From the NCBI GenBank assembly GCA_002868955.1, contig PKTW01000164.1, positions 1-43,133 of the forward strand: a stretch of DNA of 43,133 bases, in the 5' to 3' direction. The notes under the pieces are model-generated. The model saw only the letters and a program-made list of their open reading frames with translations. It did not search any database and had not been told where the DNA came from. This DNA is from Desulfobulbaceae bacterium (lineage in GTDB: Bacteria; Desulfobacterota; Desulfobulbia; Desulfobulbales; BM004). Positions 1 through 7,119 of this stretch are shown piece by piece. The first letter of the stretch is position 1. Each line of letters starts with the position of its first letter. Made by a program: the position numbers and the translations under genes.

Positions 1-46
1 ATCCGACTACACCCTGTGTAAGCATTATAATTATTTGATCAATCAT
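1..46 (-). CDS. Start of an unidentified leftward gene (partial)
   Basis: An ATG at 46-44 on the minus strand follows a near-perfect ribosome site (AAAGGAGG, 53-60 read on the minus strand) at good spacing. The 15 codons visible read MIDQIIIMLTQGVVG, hydrophobic after the first residues, so a membrane protein is likely. Only the start lies inside the window and no family can be assigned. Small membrane subunits such as the gamma chain of sodium-pumping decarboxylases begin in a similar way, but that is a guess. Confidence 0.55.
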   Translation of the reverse strand, partial: MIDQIIIMLTQGVVG

Positions 47-372
47 GACTGGCCTCCTTTAAGTCTTTTATCCGGCGGTGTATCCTTTTTGCTGTTTCCA
101 GGTCGCCCCTTTGTGACCTGAATCAAGATCTGCGGTTTTCGATTTAATTTGCTTTCACTTTAATAAATACAATATGTGTGCCAAATTTCTGCAAAGGGAT
201 GAATTATTAGAATATTTCTATTAACCTGTTGAAATAATTTATTTTTTATTTTTATAATGCACAGAGTCAGCCAGTAATGACATCATTTATATGAGGCAGG
301 CTGTTGAGTAATTAAGCAGTGTGTTGAATTTTTCAGCACTGCAGGTTCAAGTCATTTAGTCCACTGGGTAAG
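47..372. other. Intergenic region without recognised genes
   Basis: An AT-rich stretch of about 325 bases between the leftward partial gene and the end of the leftward GcvH-like gene. It should hold the promoter of the partial gene. I see no convincing -24/-12 element, no tRNA-like fold and no open frame with a ribosome site. A weak inverted repeat (gcagtg/cactgc, 316-342) has a long loop and no T-run. Confidence 0.6.
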
Positions 373-1158
373 TTATTCTTTAAATGTGTCATGGGTATGG
401 CAATAGAGAAAGCATTGTTCCATGACCCTTTTAGTTATGCTCTGTGGCAGTTCGTTCAGCATATCAAAATCCGGCAGACCCCCGTCGGGAAGTGTTATAC
501 CTAGCTGTTTGTCCACTTTACGATTTATTTCGGTGGTAATCAAAGCAGCCAGCCTGTACATTTCGACTTCAAACCACTGTATGGCAGCGGCGCCGTAAAA
601 CAGCTTCTTGAGGTTTTTCACCAGTCTCGTTGGGCGCAGCAGCACTAACCAGCCGTTTTCATATGGGGACGTATTTGCCAACTGCGGCTGGTTGGTAAGA
701 TCTTCATTGACTTTTTCCACATAGCCTTCCACAGGTGGCATCAAGGGGATATTAAGGCCTCTCGCCTTAAGCCGTATGCTCTTCTTGCCAATCTTTTCAT
801 CGCGTAGTGGCAGGCATATCTTCTCGATCGGCCCCAGGATATTCTGCCCGAAATCATCTAATCCGATGCGCACAAAGGCATTTTCTTCGACCTTTGCCCA
901 GGTGTGGCAGTGCGAGTAAAAGCGGTGGGTGCATATTTTCCCGCCTCTGCAAAGGACCCTCCTGGGGATCAACTCTTTTCCCCCACGCATGACAATATCA
1001 AATGAGCAGTTGATACAATCAAAACCCAAATCGCATAACTTGTAAGGTATGACACCGGCCTCGGCCCAGACACATTCCTGTTCGCCATCAGGAACGATCT
1101 TTCTGCACCCAGTAAGCCGTTCCGGTATTCTTTCGAATAGCTTCTTTTCCAAGATCAT
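373..1158 (-). CDS. GcvH-like protein with N-terminal Cys motif, copy 1 (261 aa)
   Basis: Last gene of the leftward redox operon. The start at 1158 is chosen because GGGGGAG sits about 6 bases upstream; in-frame starts further upstream lack this. The N-terminal part has cysteines at 29, 42, 48 and 51 (...KLCDLGFDCINCSFD...), an arrangement I recall from GcvH-annotated proteins of sulfate reducers. Residues about 84-175 follow the glycine-cleavage H-protein (lipoyl) fold: HTWAKVEENAFVRIGLDDFG, then PPVEGYVEKVNEDL and SPYENGWLV. The lipoyl lysine is not clearly conserved: the nearest, K131, is 10-11 residues before the Pro of the PVxG turn rather than the usual 8. A role in true glycine cleavage is therefore doubtful, and no gcvP or gcvT is nearby. 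The partner may be the membrane redox module encoded upstream. Function unknown. Confidence 0.75.
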   Translation of the reverse strand: MILEKKLFERIPERLTGCRKIVPDGEQECVWAEAGVIPYKLCDLGFDCINCSFDIVMRGGKELIPRRVLCRGGKICTHRFYSHCHTWAKVEENAFVRIGLDDFGQNILGPIEKICLPLRDEKIGKKSIRLKARGLNIPLMPPVEGYVEKVNEDLTNQPQLANTSPYENGWLVLLRPTRLVKNLKKLFYGAAAIQWFEVEMYRLAALITTEINRKVDKQLGITLPDGGLPDFDMLNELPQSITKRVMEQCFLYCHTHDTFKE

Positions 1159-1270
1159 TTTTTCTCCCCCTTTGCTGCATGCAGGTTTGATGTCCAGCAC
1201 TGCCAAACCACGCAATTTGTGGAAAACTTGCACTCATTTACATCGGCTTGGGGCATTTGGCAGCAAGCTG

Positions 1271-1981
1271 TCAAGTCAGGAAAAACTCCCTCAGGAGCAA
1301 GTCCCATTCCTCCGCATCGATATTCTTTGCCATTCCGGCAACCGGGATACCGCCGTCCTGCATGACAGCACCAAGTTCCGGGTTTATCCTCTGGCGCAGC
1401 TGCTTTACTACTTCCTCCATCCATTTTTTGGCTAAATCACCGGACAGCAAGCCTTTACGCTCCCGCTCAAAATTCTCGGGAATGACTTTAAGCAGCCACC
1501 CTTTGCCATAAGGATCGGCGTCCAACGCTTCAATATTATTGCCAGTTTTTTCAAGTTCTGCCAGTAAGGCAATATTGACTTCGACCACTTCTCCGCTTAT
1601 AGGGGCAAGCATATCAACGGATTTTTCGCCATCCTGCAGACTCCAGCTCTTTTCCCCCTGCCTGATGATGGCTCCCACAGTCGGATTGTTCCTGAGCCTC
1701 ATTGGACCTGCCATTTTCAGCGCAAAATCATCCATGCCGACCCTTACTAAGCCAGGTGACGACTTTTCAGGTCTGATCCAGGTGTGCCCCTGATGATACA
1801 GGATGTTTTCAGGGACCCTGAACCAGTCGACCAGTTGATCGACGCTTGAGCTGATGGCAGCAGTGACCTTCTCAAACCTCTGCGAAGTGAAGTAGAGATA
1901 AAAGGCGGTGAATAATGCCAGAAATCCCAGGATTAGCAGATACTCAAATCCTTTTGTTGCATATATGGCTAAGTTACCCAT
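1271..1981 (-). CDS. Membrane-anchored GcvH-like protein, copy 2 (236 aa)
   Basis: The ATG at 1981 follows AGGAGGAAG. One N-terminal membrane segment (about residues 11-31) precedes an H-protein-like domain (about 60-160) recognisable from GHTWIRPE, VRVGMDDFALKMAGP, APISGEVVEVN and DPYGKGWLLKV. A helical tail follows. At the lipoyl site the sequence is DGEKSVDMLAP: the lysine is 7 residues before the Pro instead of 8, so lipoylation is uncertain. The tail of copy 1 (WFEVEMYRLAALITTEINRK, LGITLPDGGLPD) resembles this tail (WMEEVVKQLRQRINPE, LGAVMQDGGIPV), so the two genes look like paralogues. It lies 46 bases after the NrfD-like gene in the same operon, which suggests an accessory subunit at the membrane. 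Which side of the membrane the domain faces is not shown. Confidence 0.78.
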   Translation of the reverse strand: MGNLAIYATKGFEYLLILGFLALFTAFYLYFTSQRFEKVTAAISSSVDQLVDWFRVPENILYHQGHTWIRPEKSSPGLVRVGMDDFALKMAGPMRLRNNPTVGAIIRQGEKSWSLQDGEKSVDMLAPISGEVVEVNIALLAELEKTGNNIEALDADPYGKGWLLKVIPENFERERKGLLSGDLAKKWMEEVVKQLRQRINPELGAVMQDGGIPVAGMAKNIDAEEWDLLLREFFLT

Positions 1982-2027
1982 TGTGCTTCCTCCTCGAAAA
2001 TTTTGTGTCAGCTCAATGAAAGCTTTT

Positions 2028-3314
2028 CTATTTTTTTACTGGTTGCACGACTGCGCCAGCCGGTAGAGTTTGCTTAACTTCATCATCCAGAGTTTTCACC
2101 CACCGGGGTGATTCGGAGAACACAGGCATCCTGTTGGCTACCCAGCGGAAAGCCCAGATTTCACCAAAGACAACAGCCAGGGTGATGACAATTTCAATCC
2201 ATGAAGGCACGTAATGCCCGGGTGCGTACCATTTAAATGCTATAACAGAGACATTGAGACGGTTCAAAATTATACCCACAGCACTGATGATAGCCCCGCT
2301 CAGCAATAGTTTCCGGTTGCGGTTTTTTGCGCCTGTTACAAAGATCAGAAACGGCAGAACCACAAACCCTATGACCTCAACCAGGTAAAGGTACCCCATG
2401 GGCGTCATCAGTAAATGAAATTGCATGGAGTGGACCAGCACCAGGATTTTCATGAAGAAATAGACAAAGAGGGCAGCTGCTGCCAGCCGGCTGAGTCCCA
2501 CCATGATATCCATGTGTTCGGCATGGTTTTTAGTACTTATCAGATGACTGAAAGCACGATGGCTGATGGTGCCTTCAATGATGACAATCGACATCCCGGC
2601 GAAGACGCTGGAAACAATGAAAAGAACCGGGATGTACTCCGTGTACCAAAGAGGATGGATTTTTGCCGGAGCCAGCAGGAACAGTGCCCCCAGACCTGAC
2701 TGATGCAGCATGGAAAGGCATATTCCGAAGATCACTGCACCTACAGTAAGAGAGCCCAGTATTTTTCTCAACTTTTTGAGCCCGAGCCATTCCGCGACAG
2801 CAGGGGAAAATTCAATAAACTGGGCCATCATGTAAAGCAGGAAATGCCAGGCCACAAGGAAAAGAACAGAACTCACGCCAAAGCTGTTGCCGATAATTGG
2901 GTTGATTATCTTCCACGGCCGCCCGAGGTCGAGGGTGAGGGCCCCGGCATAAAAGACATATGCAAGAAATCCGTTTAAGACAGTGGCCCGGACAATGGAG
3001 TGGTATTTGTCCATGCGCAGGACATAAACCATAAAGGTCACGATATAAGCACCGGCAGCAAAGGCGACGCCGGTGACAACATCGAAGCCGATCCAGATTC
3101 CCCAGGGAAATTCCTGGCTGAGATTGGTTGTTGCGCCCAGCCCTTTAGTAAAGCGCAGGATAATAAGAACCAGACCAAGAAGAATAATCGGTCCTGAAAT
3201 GAGATTAAATGGCGTGAGCAGCTTGCCCTTGGGCTTGAGTTCTTCCCGGAGAAATTCCCACAGGTCTTGCCCAACCCTTCTGTATGCTGGTGTTGAAGTG
3301 TCTGTAGTGTTCAC
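2028..3314 (-). CDS. NrfD/HybB-family integral membrane quinone-reactive subunit (428 aa)
   Basis: GTG start at 3314, with AAGGAG 6 bases upstream. The protein has about ten hydrophobic segments (for example about 40-55, 70-98, 110-130, 147-167, 187-207, 227-248, 275-296, 305-327, 338-352 and 372-390) and the length and texture of HybB/DsrP-type members of the NrfD/PsrC family, which exchange electrons and protons with menaquinone. It follows a HybA-like iron-sulfur protein and a c-type cytochrome, the usual chain from a periplasmic donor through [4Fe-4S] clusters to quinone. No catalytic subunit (hydrogenase, DsrK or molybdopterin enzyme) is encoded beside it, so donor and direction are open. 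HybB-like is favoured over DsrP because the partner ferredoxin carries a C-terminal membrane anchor. Confidence 0.87.
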   Translation of the reverse strand: MNTTDTSTPAYRRVGQDLWEFLREELKPKGKLLTPFNLISGPIILLGLVLIILRFTKGLGATTNLSQEFPWGIWIGFDVVTGVAFAAGAYIVTFMVYVLRMDKYHSIVRATVLNGFLAYVFYAGALTLDLGRPWKIINPIIGNSFGVSSVLFLVAWHFLLYMMAQFIEFSPAVAEWLGLKKLRKILGSLTVGAVIFGICLSMLHQSGLGALFLLAPAKIHPLWYTEYIPVLFIVSSVFAGMSIVIIEGTISHRAFSHLISTKNHAEHMDIMVGLSRLAAAALFVYFFMKILVLVHSMQFHLLMTPMGYLYLVEVIGFVVLPFLIFVTGAKNRNRKLLLSGAIISAVGIILNRLNVSVIAFKWYAPGHYVPSWIEIVITLAVVFGEIWAFRWVANRMPVFSESPRWVKTLDDEVKQTLPAGAVVQPVKK

Positions 3315-3363
3315 TTTTATTCTCCTTTATTGTTTAACAGCCGCCATAAAGAATTGTTTTAAC

Positions 3364-4224
3364 TTAGTCCTTGTCGCCTTTTCCCTTTGTGGCATGGCGC
3401 AGTCCCAGCATGAATGCCGGTGCAAGCAACAGTGCCAGGGGAACGGAATACAGGAATGTCTTGGTATATTCCGGGTAGGGAGTGGTGCCCAGGTCGGTTC
3501 TGAACCCCAACTGCTCAAAAGGAACACCTGCCAGGTAGAGCATATTGGTGCCGCCAACCTCGTGTTCACCATAAATATGGCGGACATATTCAGTGGGACG
3601 GTCGTAGATTCGCTTTCTGGCAATATCCAGCAGTTCTCGCCTTTTACCGAACAGGATTGCTTCCTGGGGGCAGGCTTCAGCGCATGCCGGCATCTGGCCT
3701 TCGGTGAGACGGTCATAACACATTATACATTTTCTGATTTTCGGGTTCAGGCTGCCATACTCAAACTTTGGCACGTCATAGGGGCAGGCGATCATGCAGT
3801 AACGGCATCCCATGCACTTGTCTTCGCGCCAGATCACCGGGCCCTCGTCAGTTTTATACATAGCATTTACCAGGCAGGCGGAAACGCATGCGGGTTGATC
3901 GCAGTGCATACACTGAGTTTTAGCGAAAACTATCCCTTTATTTTTTGTGGAATGAGCATTAACAACCGTGAGCACTTCAGTGCCGGAGCTTCTTGGGCTC
4001 CCGATCTCGGGTTTTGCCTCAGGCAGCGGAAAACAGTTTTTATCTGCACAGGCCCGTTCACAGGCCTGGCAGCCATTGCACCTGGTGGTGTCATTCAGCA
4101 TGGCATAGTGCTGCGAATTATCCTTCTTAGCTATTGCCCCATAAGTGCTTTTCGGCCCCATAAGAAGACCAGCGCCGACTGCCACCCCGGTTAACTGCAG
4201 AAATTTTCTTCTGGTAGTTTTCAT
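3364..4224 (-). CDS. HybA-like Tat-exported 4Fe-4S ferredoxin subunit (286 aa)
   Basis: The N-terminus MKTTRRKFLQLTGVAVGAG is a twin-arginine signal (RRKFLQL). Sixteen cysteines form four cluster-binding sets: C49/52/55/59, C105/108/113/117, C137/140/143/147 and C166/169/181/185, the NrfC/HybA/DsrO pattern. A hydrophobic segment near 255-275 is a likely C-terminal anchor, as in HybA of hydrogenase-2. It should sit on the outer face of the cytoplasmic membrane and pass electrons between the c-type cytochrome and the NrfD-like subunit. The ATG at 4224 has AAGGATAGAGG upstream. It is 49 bases from the next gene and 78 from the previous one, consistent with one transcript. Confidence 0.9.
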   Translation of the reverse strand: MKTTRRKFLQLTGVAVGAGLLMGPKSTYGAIAKKDNSQHYAMLNDTTRCNGCQACERACADKNCFPLPEAKPEIGSPRSSGTEVLTVVNAHSTKNKGIVFAKTQCMHCDQPACVSACLVNAMYKTDEGPVIWREDKCMGCRYCMIACPYDVPKFEYGSLNPKIRKCIMCYDRLTEGQMPACAEACPQEAILFGKRRELLDIARKRIYDRPTEYVRHIYGEHEVGGTNMLYLAGVPFEQLGFRTDLGTTPYPEYTKTFLYSVPLALLLAPAFMLGLRHATKGKGDKD

Positions 4225-4302
4225 GCCTCTATCCTTTATTTAGTATTATTGCAGAGCCAAGCGACCAATTTATAATCAGTCGGAAGAAACCGCTATTTCC
4301 GC

Positions 4303-4773
4303 CTAATCCTTGCATAAACTGTCTTCCTTTTTCAGGTGGCAGTCTTGGCAGCCCGTTACCGTATCCATTTTTTCGTGACATCCCACACACATCAAGTGGT
4401 AGGCCCTTGTCAAGCCGGCCGTGTCAATATGAAACAGTTGTGATTGTTGCGATTCTTTTACCTTCTCAGCACATCCGGGACAGGCTGAATGGCAGTCTAT
4501 GCATGCTACCTCGCATGATGTGCAGCTGTCCGCGTGACATTGCACACATTTTTCATCCTCTGTCGGCATGCCGGTTGTGTGATGATGGCAGGCTGCACAG
4601 GAAGCGATGTCCATATGCATAATATGATCAAAAGTTACCGGCCCGTATAAATTACCAATGCCGTCCAGCTCAATTACTCCAGGAACCTCTGAGGCGGAAG
4701 GTATATTTGAAGAGATAGCGAGCACACTGACTAAAAGAATACTGGCAAGTAAAATGCTCTTTTTAGGGCCCAT
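4303..4773 (-). CDS. Periplasmic c3-type multihaem cytochrome (156 aa, five CxxCH)
   Basis: A signal peptide covers about residues 1-27. Five CxxCH haem c sites lie at 59-63 (CAACH), 76-80 (CVQCH), 91-95 (CIDCH), 129-133 (CVGCH) and 142-146 (CQDCH). Several extra cysteines (CTSCEVAC, CPGC) lie between haem sites 2 and 4. Spacing and size resemble the class III cytochrome c3 family, although classical c3 has four haems. It is the first gene of the operon, with AAGGAG upstream of the ATG and a -24/-12 promoter about 100 bases upstream. It probably delivers electrons to, or takes them from, the HybA-like subunit in the periplasm. Confidence 0.88.
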   Translation of the reverse strand: MGPKKSILLASILLVSVLAISSNIPSASEVPGVIELDGIGNLYGPVTFDHIMHMDIASCAACHHHTTGMPTEDEKCVQCHADSCTSCEVACIDCHSACPGCAEKVKESQQSQLFHIDTAGLTRAYHLMCVGCHEKMDTVTGCQDCHLKKEDSLCKD

Positions 4774-4874
4774 TTTGTTTCTCCTTTATTCTGTAGTTGT
4801 GCCAAAAAGAATGCCGAATCTACATTTTTTTTAGTTTTTACGAGACGATGGAATATTGATTCACCTCCATAAAT

Positions 4875-4890
4875 AGCAACAAGTATGCCA
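4875..4890 (-). promoter_or_regulatory. Sigma-54 (-24/-12) promoter of the cytochrome/HybAB operon
   Basis: On the minus strand the sequence is TGGCATACTTGTTGCT, which fits TGGCAyr-N4-TTGCw with correct spacing. The predicted start of transcription is near 4863, about 90 bases before the cytochrome ATG. A divergent NtrC-type activator gene begins at 5168. Confidence 0.85.
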
Positions 4891-4925
4891 GTTGCGGTGG
4901 CCTGCTGAACGGATATTGGACAACC

Positions 4926-4945
4926 TATTGTTTTGACAAACAATA
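4926..4945. promoter_or_regulatory. Dyad upstream of the redox-operon promoter
   Basis: TATTGTTT-TGAC-AAACAATA is a perfect 8+8 inverted repeat with a 4-base centre, 36 bases upstream of the -24 element. It is rather close for an activator site and could be an operator for another regulator. Confidence 0.45.
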
Positions 4946-5042
4946 TCTTTCAGCCGGCTTGATCTGAAAACGGGAATCTCTTACGATGAGATCCCCAAAG
5001 CTGACTTTTTTGACGGAAAGGATAAAAAATATGTTGAAAAAT

Positions 5043-5059
5043 TCTACACTAGGTGTAGA
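5043..5059. promoter_or_regulatory. Candidate upstream activator site for the 5168 regulator
   Basis: TCTACAC-TAG-GTGTAGA is a perfect 7-3-7 dyad. It lies about 180-195 bases upstream of the predicted start from the sigma-54 promoter at 4875-4890, a normal distance for NtrC-family enhancers, and about 110 bases upstream of the activator gene itself, so autoregulation is also possible. A further half site (TTACAC) follows at 5067. Confidence 0.55.
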
Positions 5060-5167
5060 GATATTTTACACATGTCATCATGCCAGTTAAGATTTTTGGG
5101 GGTAATTTTCTGGAAGTTTGATGGATGAGGGTTTTTAGGGGAATAACAAATTATTGGAGCCTGTGTC

Positions 5168-6529
5168 ATGACAAAAGGAAGCTCAAATGAGAATGTGCGG
5201 ATCCTCATAGTTGATGATGAATTTTCGGTGCGGCATTCTTTGACAGCCTGGTTTGAGGATGAAGGGTATACCGTTGGCGTGGCGTCCAGCGGCAAGGAAG
5301 CCCTGGCCAAACTTGCTGAAAATAAGTGGGATATATTTTTTCTCGATTTAAAAATGCCCGGCATGAGCGGCCTTGAACTGCAGAAAAAAATCAAGGAGAT
5401 TCAACCGGACGGCACGATCATAATTATTACTGCCTTCGCATCTGTTGAATCAGCGGTAGAAGCCATGCAAAGCGGCGCCTATGACTATTTATCAAAACCT
5501 TTTGATCCTGATTACCTTGCCCTCATGGTGCGGAATATCATCGAGCGCAAGAAATTAAAGGAAGAAACCGCCAGCCTCAAAAAAACCATTGACGTTGTTT
5601 ATACCTCGAAGGAAATCATCGGCGAGAGTTCGGGCATCCAGAAGATGATGGAAGATATCAGGGCTGTTGCCGATACCGGCTCGACGGTTCTTATCCGCGG
5701 TGAGAGCGGCACCGGGAAAGAGCTTGTCGCCAGGGCTATCCATGCAAACAGCAAGCGGCGTTATGCGCCGATTGTCACCATCAACTGCGGGGCGCTGCCC
5801 GAATCCATCCTTGAAAGCGAACTTTTCGGGCATGAAAAAGGGGCTTTCACCGGGGCCCAGTATGCCCGGAAAGGCAAATTCGAAATGGCGGACGGGGGTA
5901 CCATTTTTCTTGATGAGATAGGCAACATCAGCCCCAAGATACAAATGGAACTTTTGCGCGTGCTGGAGGATAAAAAGTTTTTTCGCCTTGGCGGCAGCAA
6001 GGAGCTCAAGGCGGACTTCAGAACAATCGCTGCAACCAACAAAGACCTGGAAGCAGCCATGGAAAAGGGAGAGTTCAGAAATGATCTCTTCTACAGGCTG
6101 AACGTGTTTGTCATTGAGATTCCCCCGCTTCGTGAGCGGAAGAGCGATATTGAGATTCTGGCCCAGAATTTTCTCAACGTTTTTACCTCGCAGATGAATA
6201 AGCCCATTGCCAGGATAAGCCCAGCAGCCATGAAACTTCTTGCAGACTATGACTGGCCCGGAAATGTCAGGGAACTGGAAAATGCCATTGAGCGCGCAGT
6301 GGTTGTTTGCAAAGCAAAGGAAATCAAGCCTTCTGACTTCCCCTTTTTTCATGCGCGCCCGGAAGAAGAAGCGACAACAGACGACTCGCTGGAATCCCTG
6401 CAGAGGAAACACATCAAGAAGGTACTCGAGCAGACAGGATGGAATATAAGCAAGGCAGCATCCGTTCTGCAGATAGACAGGGTGACGCTTTATAATAAAA
6501 TCAGTAAATACAATCTGAAAAAACCGTAA
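5168..6529 (+). CDS. NtrC-family sigma-54-dependent response regulator (453 aa)
   Basis: The receiver domain (about 10-125) carries the phosphoacceptor D60 in FFLDLKMPG. The AAA+ domain (about 150-380) has Walker A GESGTGKE, an intact GAFTGA loop, and the REEL-type sequence near WPGNVRELENAIERA. A Fis-type helix-turn-helix ends the protein (NISKAASVLQIDRVTLYNKI). ATG at 5168 with GGAG 8 bases upstream. The adjacent divergent sigma-54 promoter at 4875-4890 and the dyad at 5043-5059 make the cytochrome/HybAB operon its likely target. The sensor kinase at 7104-8753, two genes away, is a plausible partner; this is inference from position. Confidence 0.93.
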   Translation: MTKGSSNENVRILIVDDEFSVRHSLTAWFEDEGYTVGVASSGKEALAKLAENKWDIFFLDLKMPGMSGLELQKKIKEIQPDGTIIIITAFASVESAVEAMQSGAYDYLSKPFDPDYLALMVRNIIERKKLKEETASLKKTIDVVYTSKEIIGESSGIQKMMEDIRAVADTGSTVLIRGESGTGKELVARAIHANSKRRYAPIVTINCGALPESILESELFGHEKGAFTGAQYARKGKFEMADGGTIFLDEIGNISPKIQMELLRVLEDKKFFRLGGSKELKADFRTIAATNKDLEAAMEKGEFRNDLFYRLNVFVIEIPPLRERKSDIEILAQNFLNVFTSQMNKPIARISPAAMKLLADYDWPGNVRELENAIERAVVVCKAKEIKPSDFPFFHARPEEEATTDDSLESLQRKHIKKVLEQTGWNISKAASVLQIDRVTLYNKISKYNLKKP

Positions 6530-6540
6530 GTTCCTGCCCG

Positions 6541-7077
6541 ATGCAAAATATCGTTCTCATTCCCATAGGCACAATGAAGTACGATGTCGCAGATTTTTTG
6601 TCCTTGTCCCTGCCGGGGATATTGCATGTCCCGTGCCGGGTTCTGGCAGAAGATATTGGACTGGAGCCTTTTTACAGCAGTGATCGCAAACAATACCACT
6701 CAACAGAAATTTTGCGGGAGCTCTTGCCCTTTGCCGTTGGGCAAGAGCAGCACATTCTCGGCATAATGGATGTGGACCTCTACATCCCTATTCTTACCTT
6801 TGTTTTTGGTGAGGCGCAGCTTAATGGCCGGTGTGCCTTGATGTCCGGGCACAGGTTGCATCAGGAGTTTTACGGGCTGCCGGAAGACGATTCACTTTAT
6901 CTGCACCGCTGCGAAAAAGAAGCAGTCCATGAGCTTGGCCATACACTCGGATTGAAACACTGCGATAATTTCGAGTGCGTAATGCGCTACTCAAATTCCA
7001 TTGCTGACATTGACATCAAGCGCAACGTGTTCTGTCCCGGTTGTTCGCAGGTACTGGGCATACCTGTTCTCTGGTAG
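6541..7077 (+). CDS. amzA: Archaemetzincin-type zinc metalloprotease (178 aa)
   Basis: Residues 130-141 read HELGHTLGLKHC, the extended archaemetzincin zinc site HExxHxxGxxHC. It is followed by C146, M148 (the Met-turn, in CVMRYSN) and C165/C168 (FCPGC), the second structural zinc-binding set of this family. Cytoplasmic, no signal peptide. Substrate unknown, as for the family. It starts 11 bases after the response-regulator stop and lacks a clear ribosome site, so it is probably translated from the same transcript. Its stop codon lies in the loop of a long hairpin (see 7058-7119). Confidence 0.9.
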   Translation: MQNIVLIPIGTMKYDVADFLSLSLPGILHVPCRVLAEDIGLEPFYSSDRKQYHSTEILRELLPFAVGQEQHILGIMDVDLYIPILTFVFGEAQLNGRCALMSGHRLHQEFYGLPEDDSLYLHRCEKEAVHELGHTLGLKHCDNFECVMRYSNSIADIDIKRNVFCPGCSQVLGIPVLW

Positions 7078-7119
7078 CAGAGAACAGGTATGCAGGGCAG
7101 GGATTATGCCTGTTCTCTG
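7058..7119. terminator. Three-armed inverted repeat between convergent genes
   Basis: Arm 1 (7058-7073, GCATACCTGTTCTCTG) pairs perfectly over 16 bases with arm 2 (7078-7093). The 4-base loop GTAG contains the TAG stop of the archaemetzincin gene. A third arm (CCTGTTCTCTG, 7109-7119) repeats the core of arm 1, so arm 2 can pair with either. Arm 3 lies in the last codons of the leftward kinase gene. No T-run follows, so it is not a textbook terminator, but the position between converging genes suggests bidirectional termination or 3'-end protection. Confidence 0.7.

Noticed and set aside
1-46. Naming the left-edge gene as a decarboxylase gamma subunit (oadG)
   Set aside because: Only 15 residues are visible; the likeness is too slight to support a name.
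316-342. Inverted repeat gcagtg/cactgc as a terminator
   Set aside because: Six-base arms with a 15-base loop and no T-run; expected by chance.
3073-4194. Open frame of 373 codons on the plus strand opposite the HybA-like and NrfD-like genes
   Set aside because: It is antisense to two genes with unmistakable cysteine and membrane patterns, has no ribosome site and reads as low-complexity out-of-frame sequence.
5555-6412. Open frame of 285 codons on the minus strand
   Set aside because: Lies inside the NtrC-type regulator on the other strand; no ribosome site and no motif.
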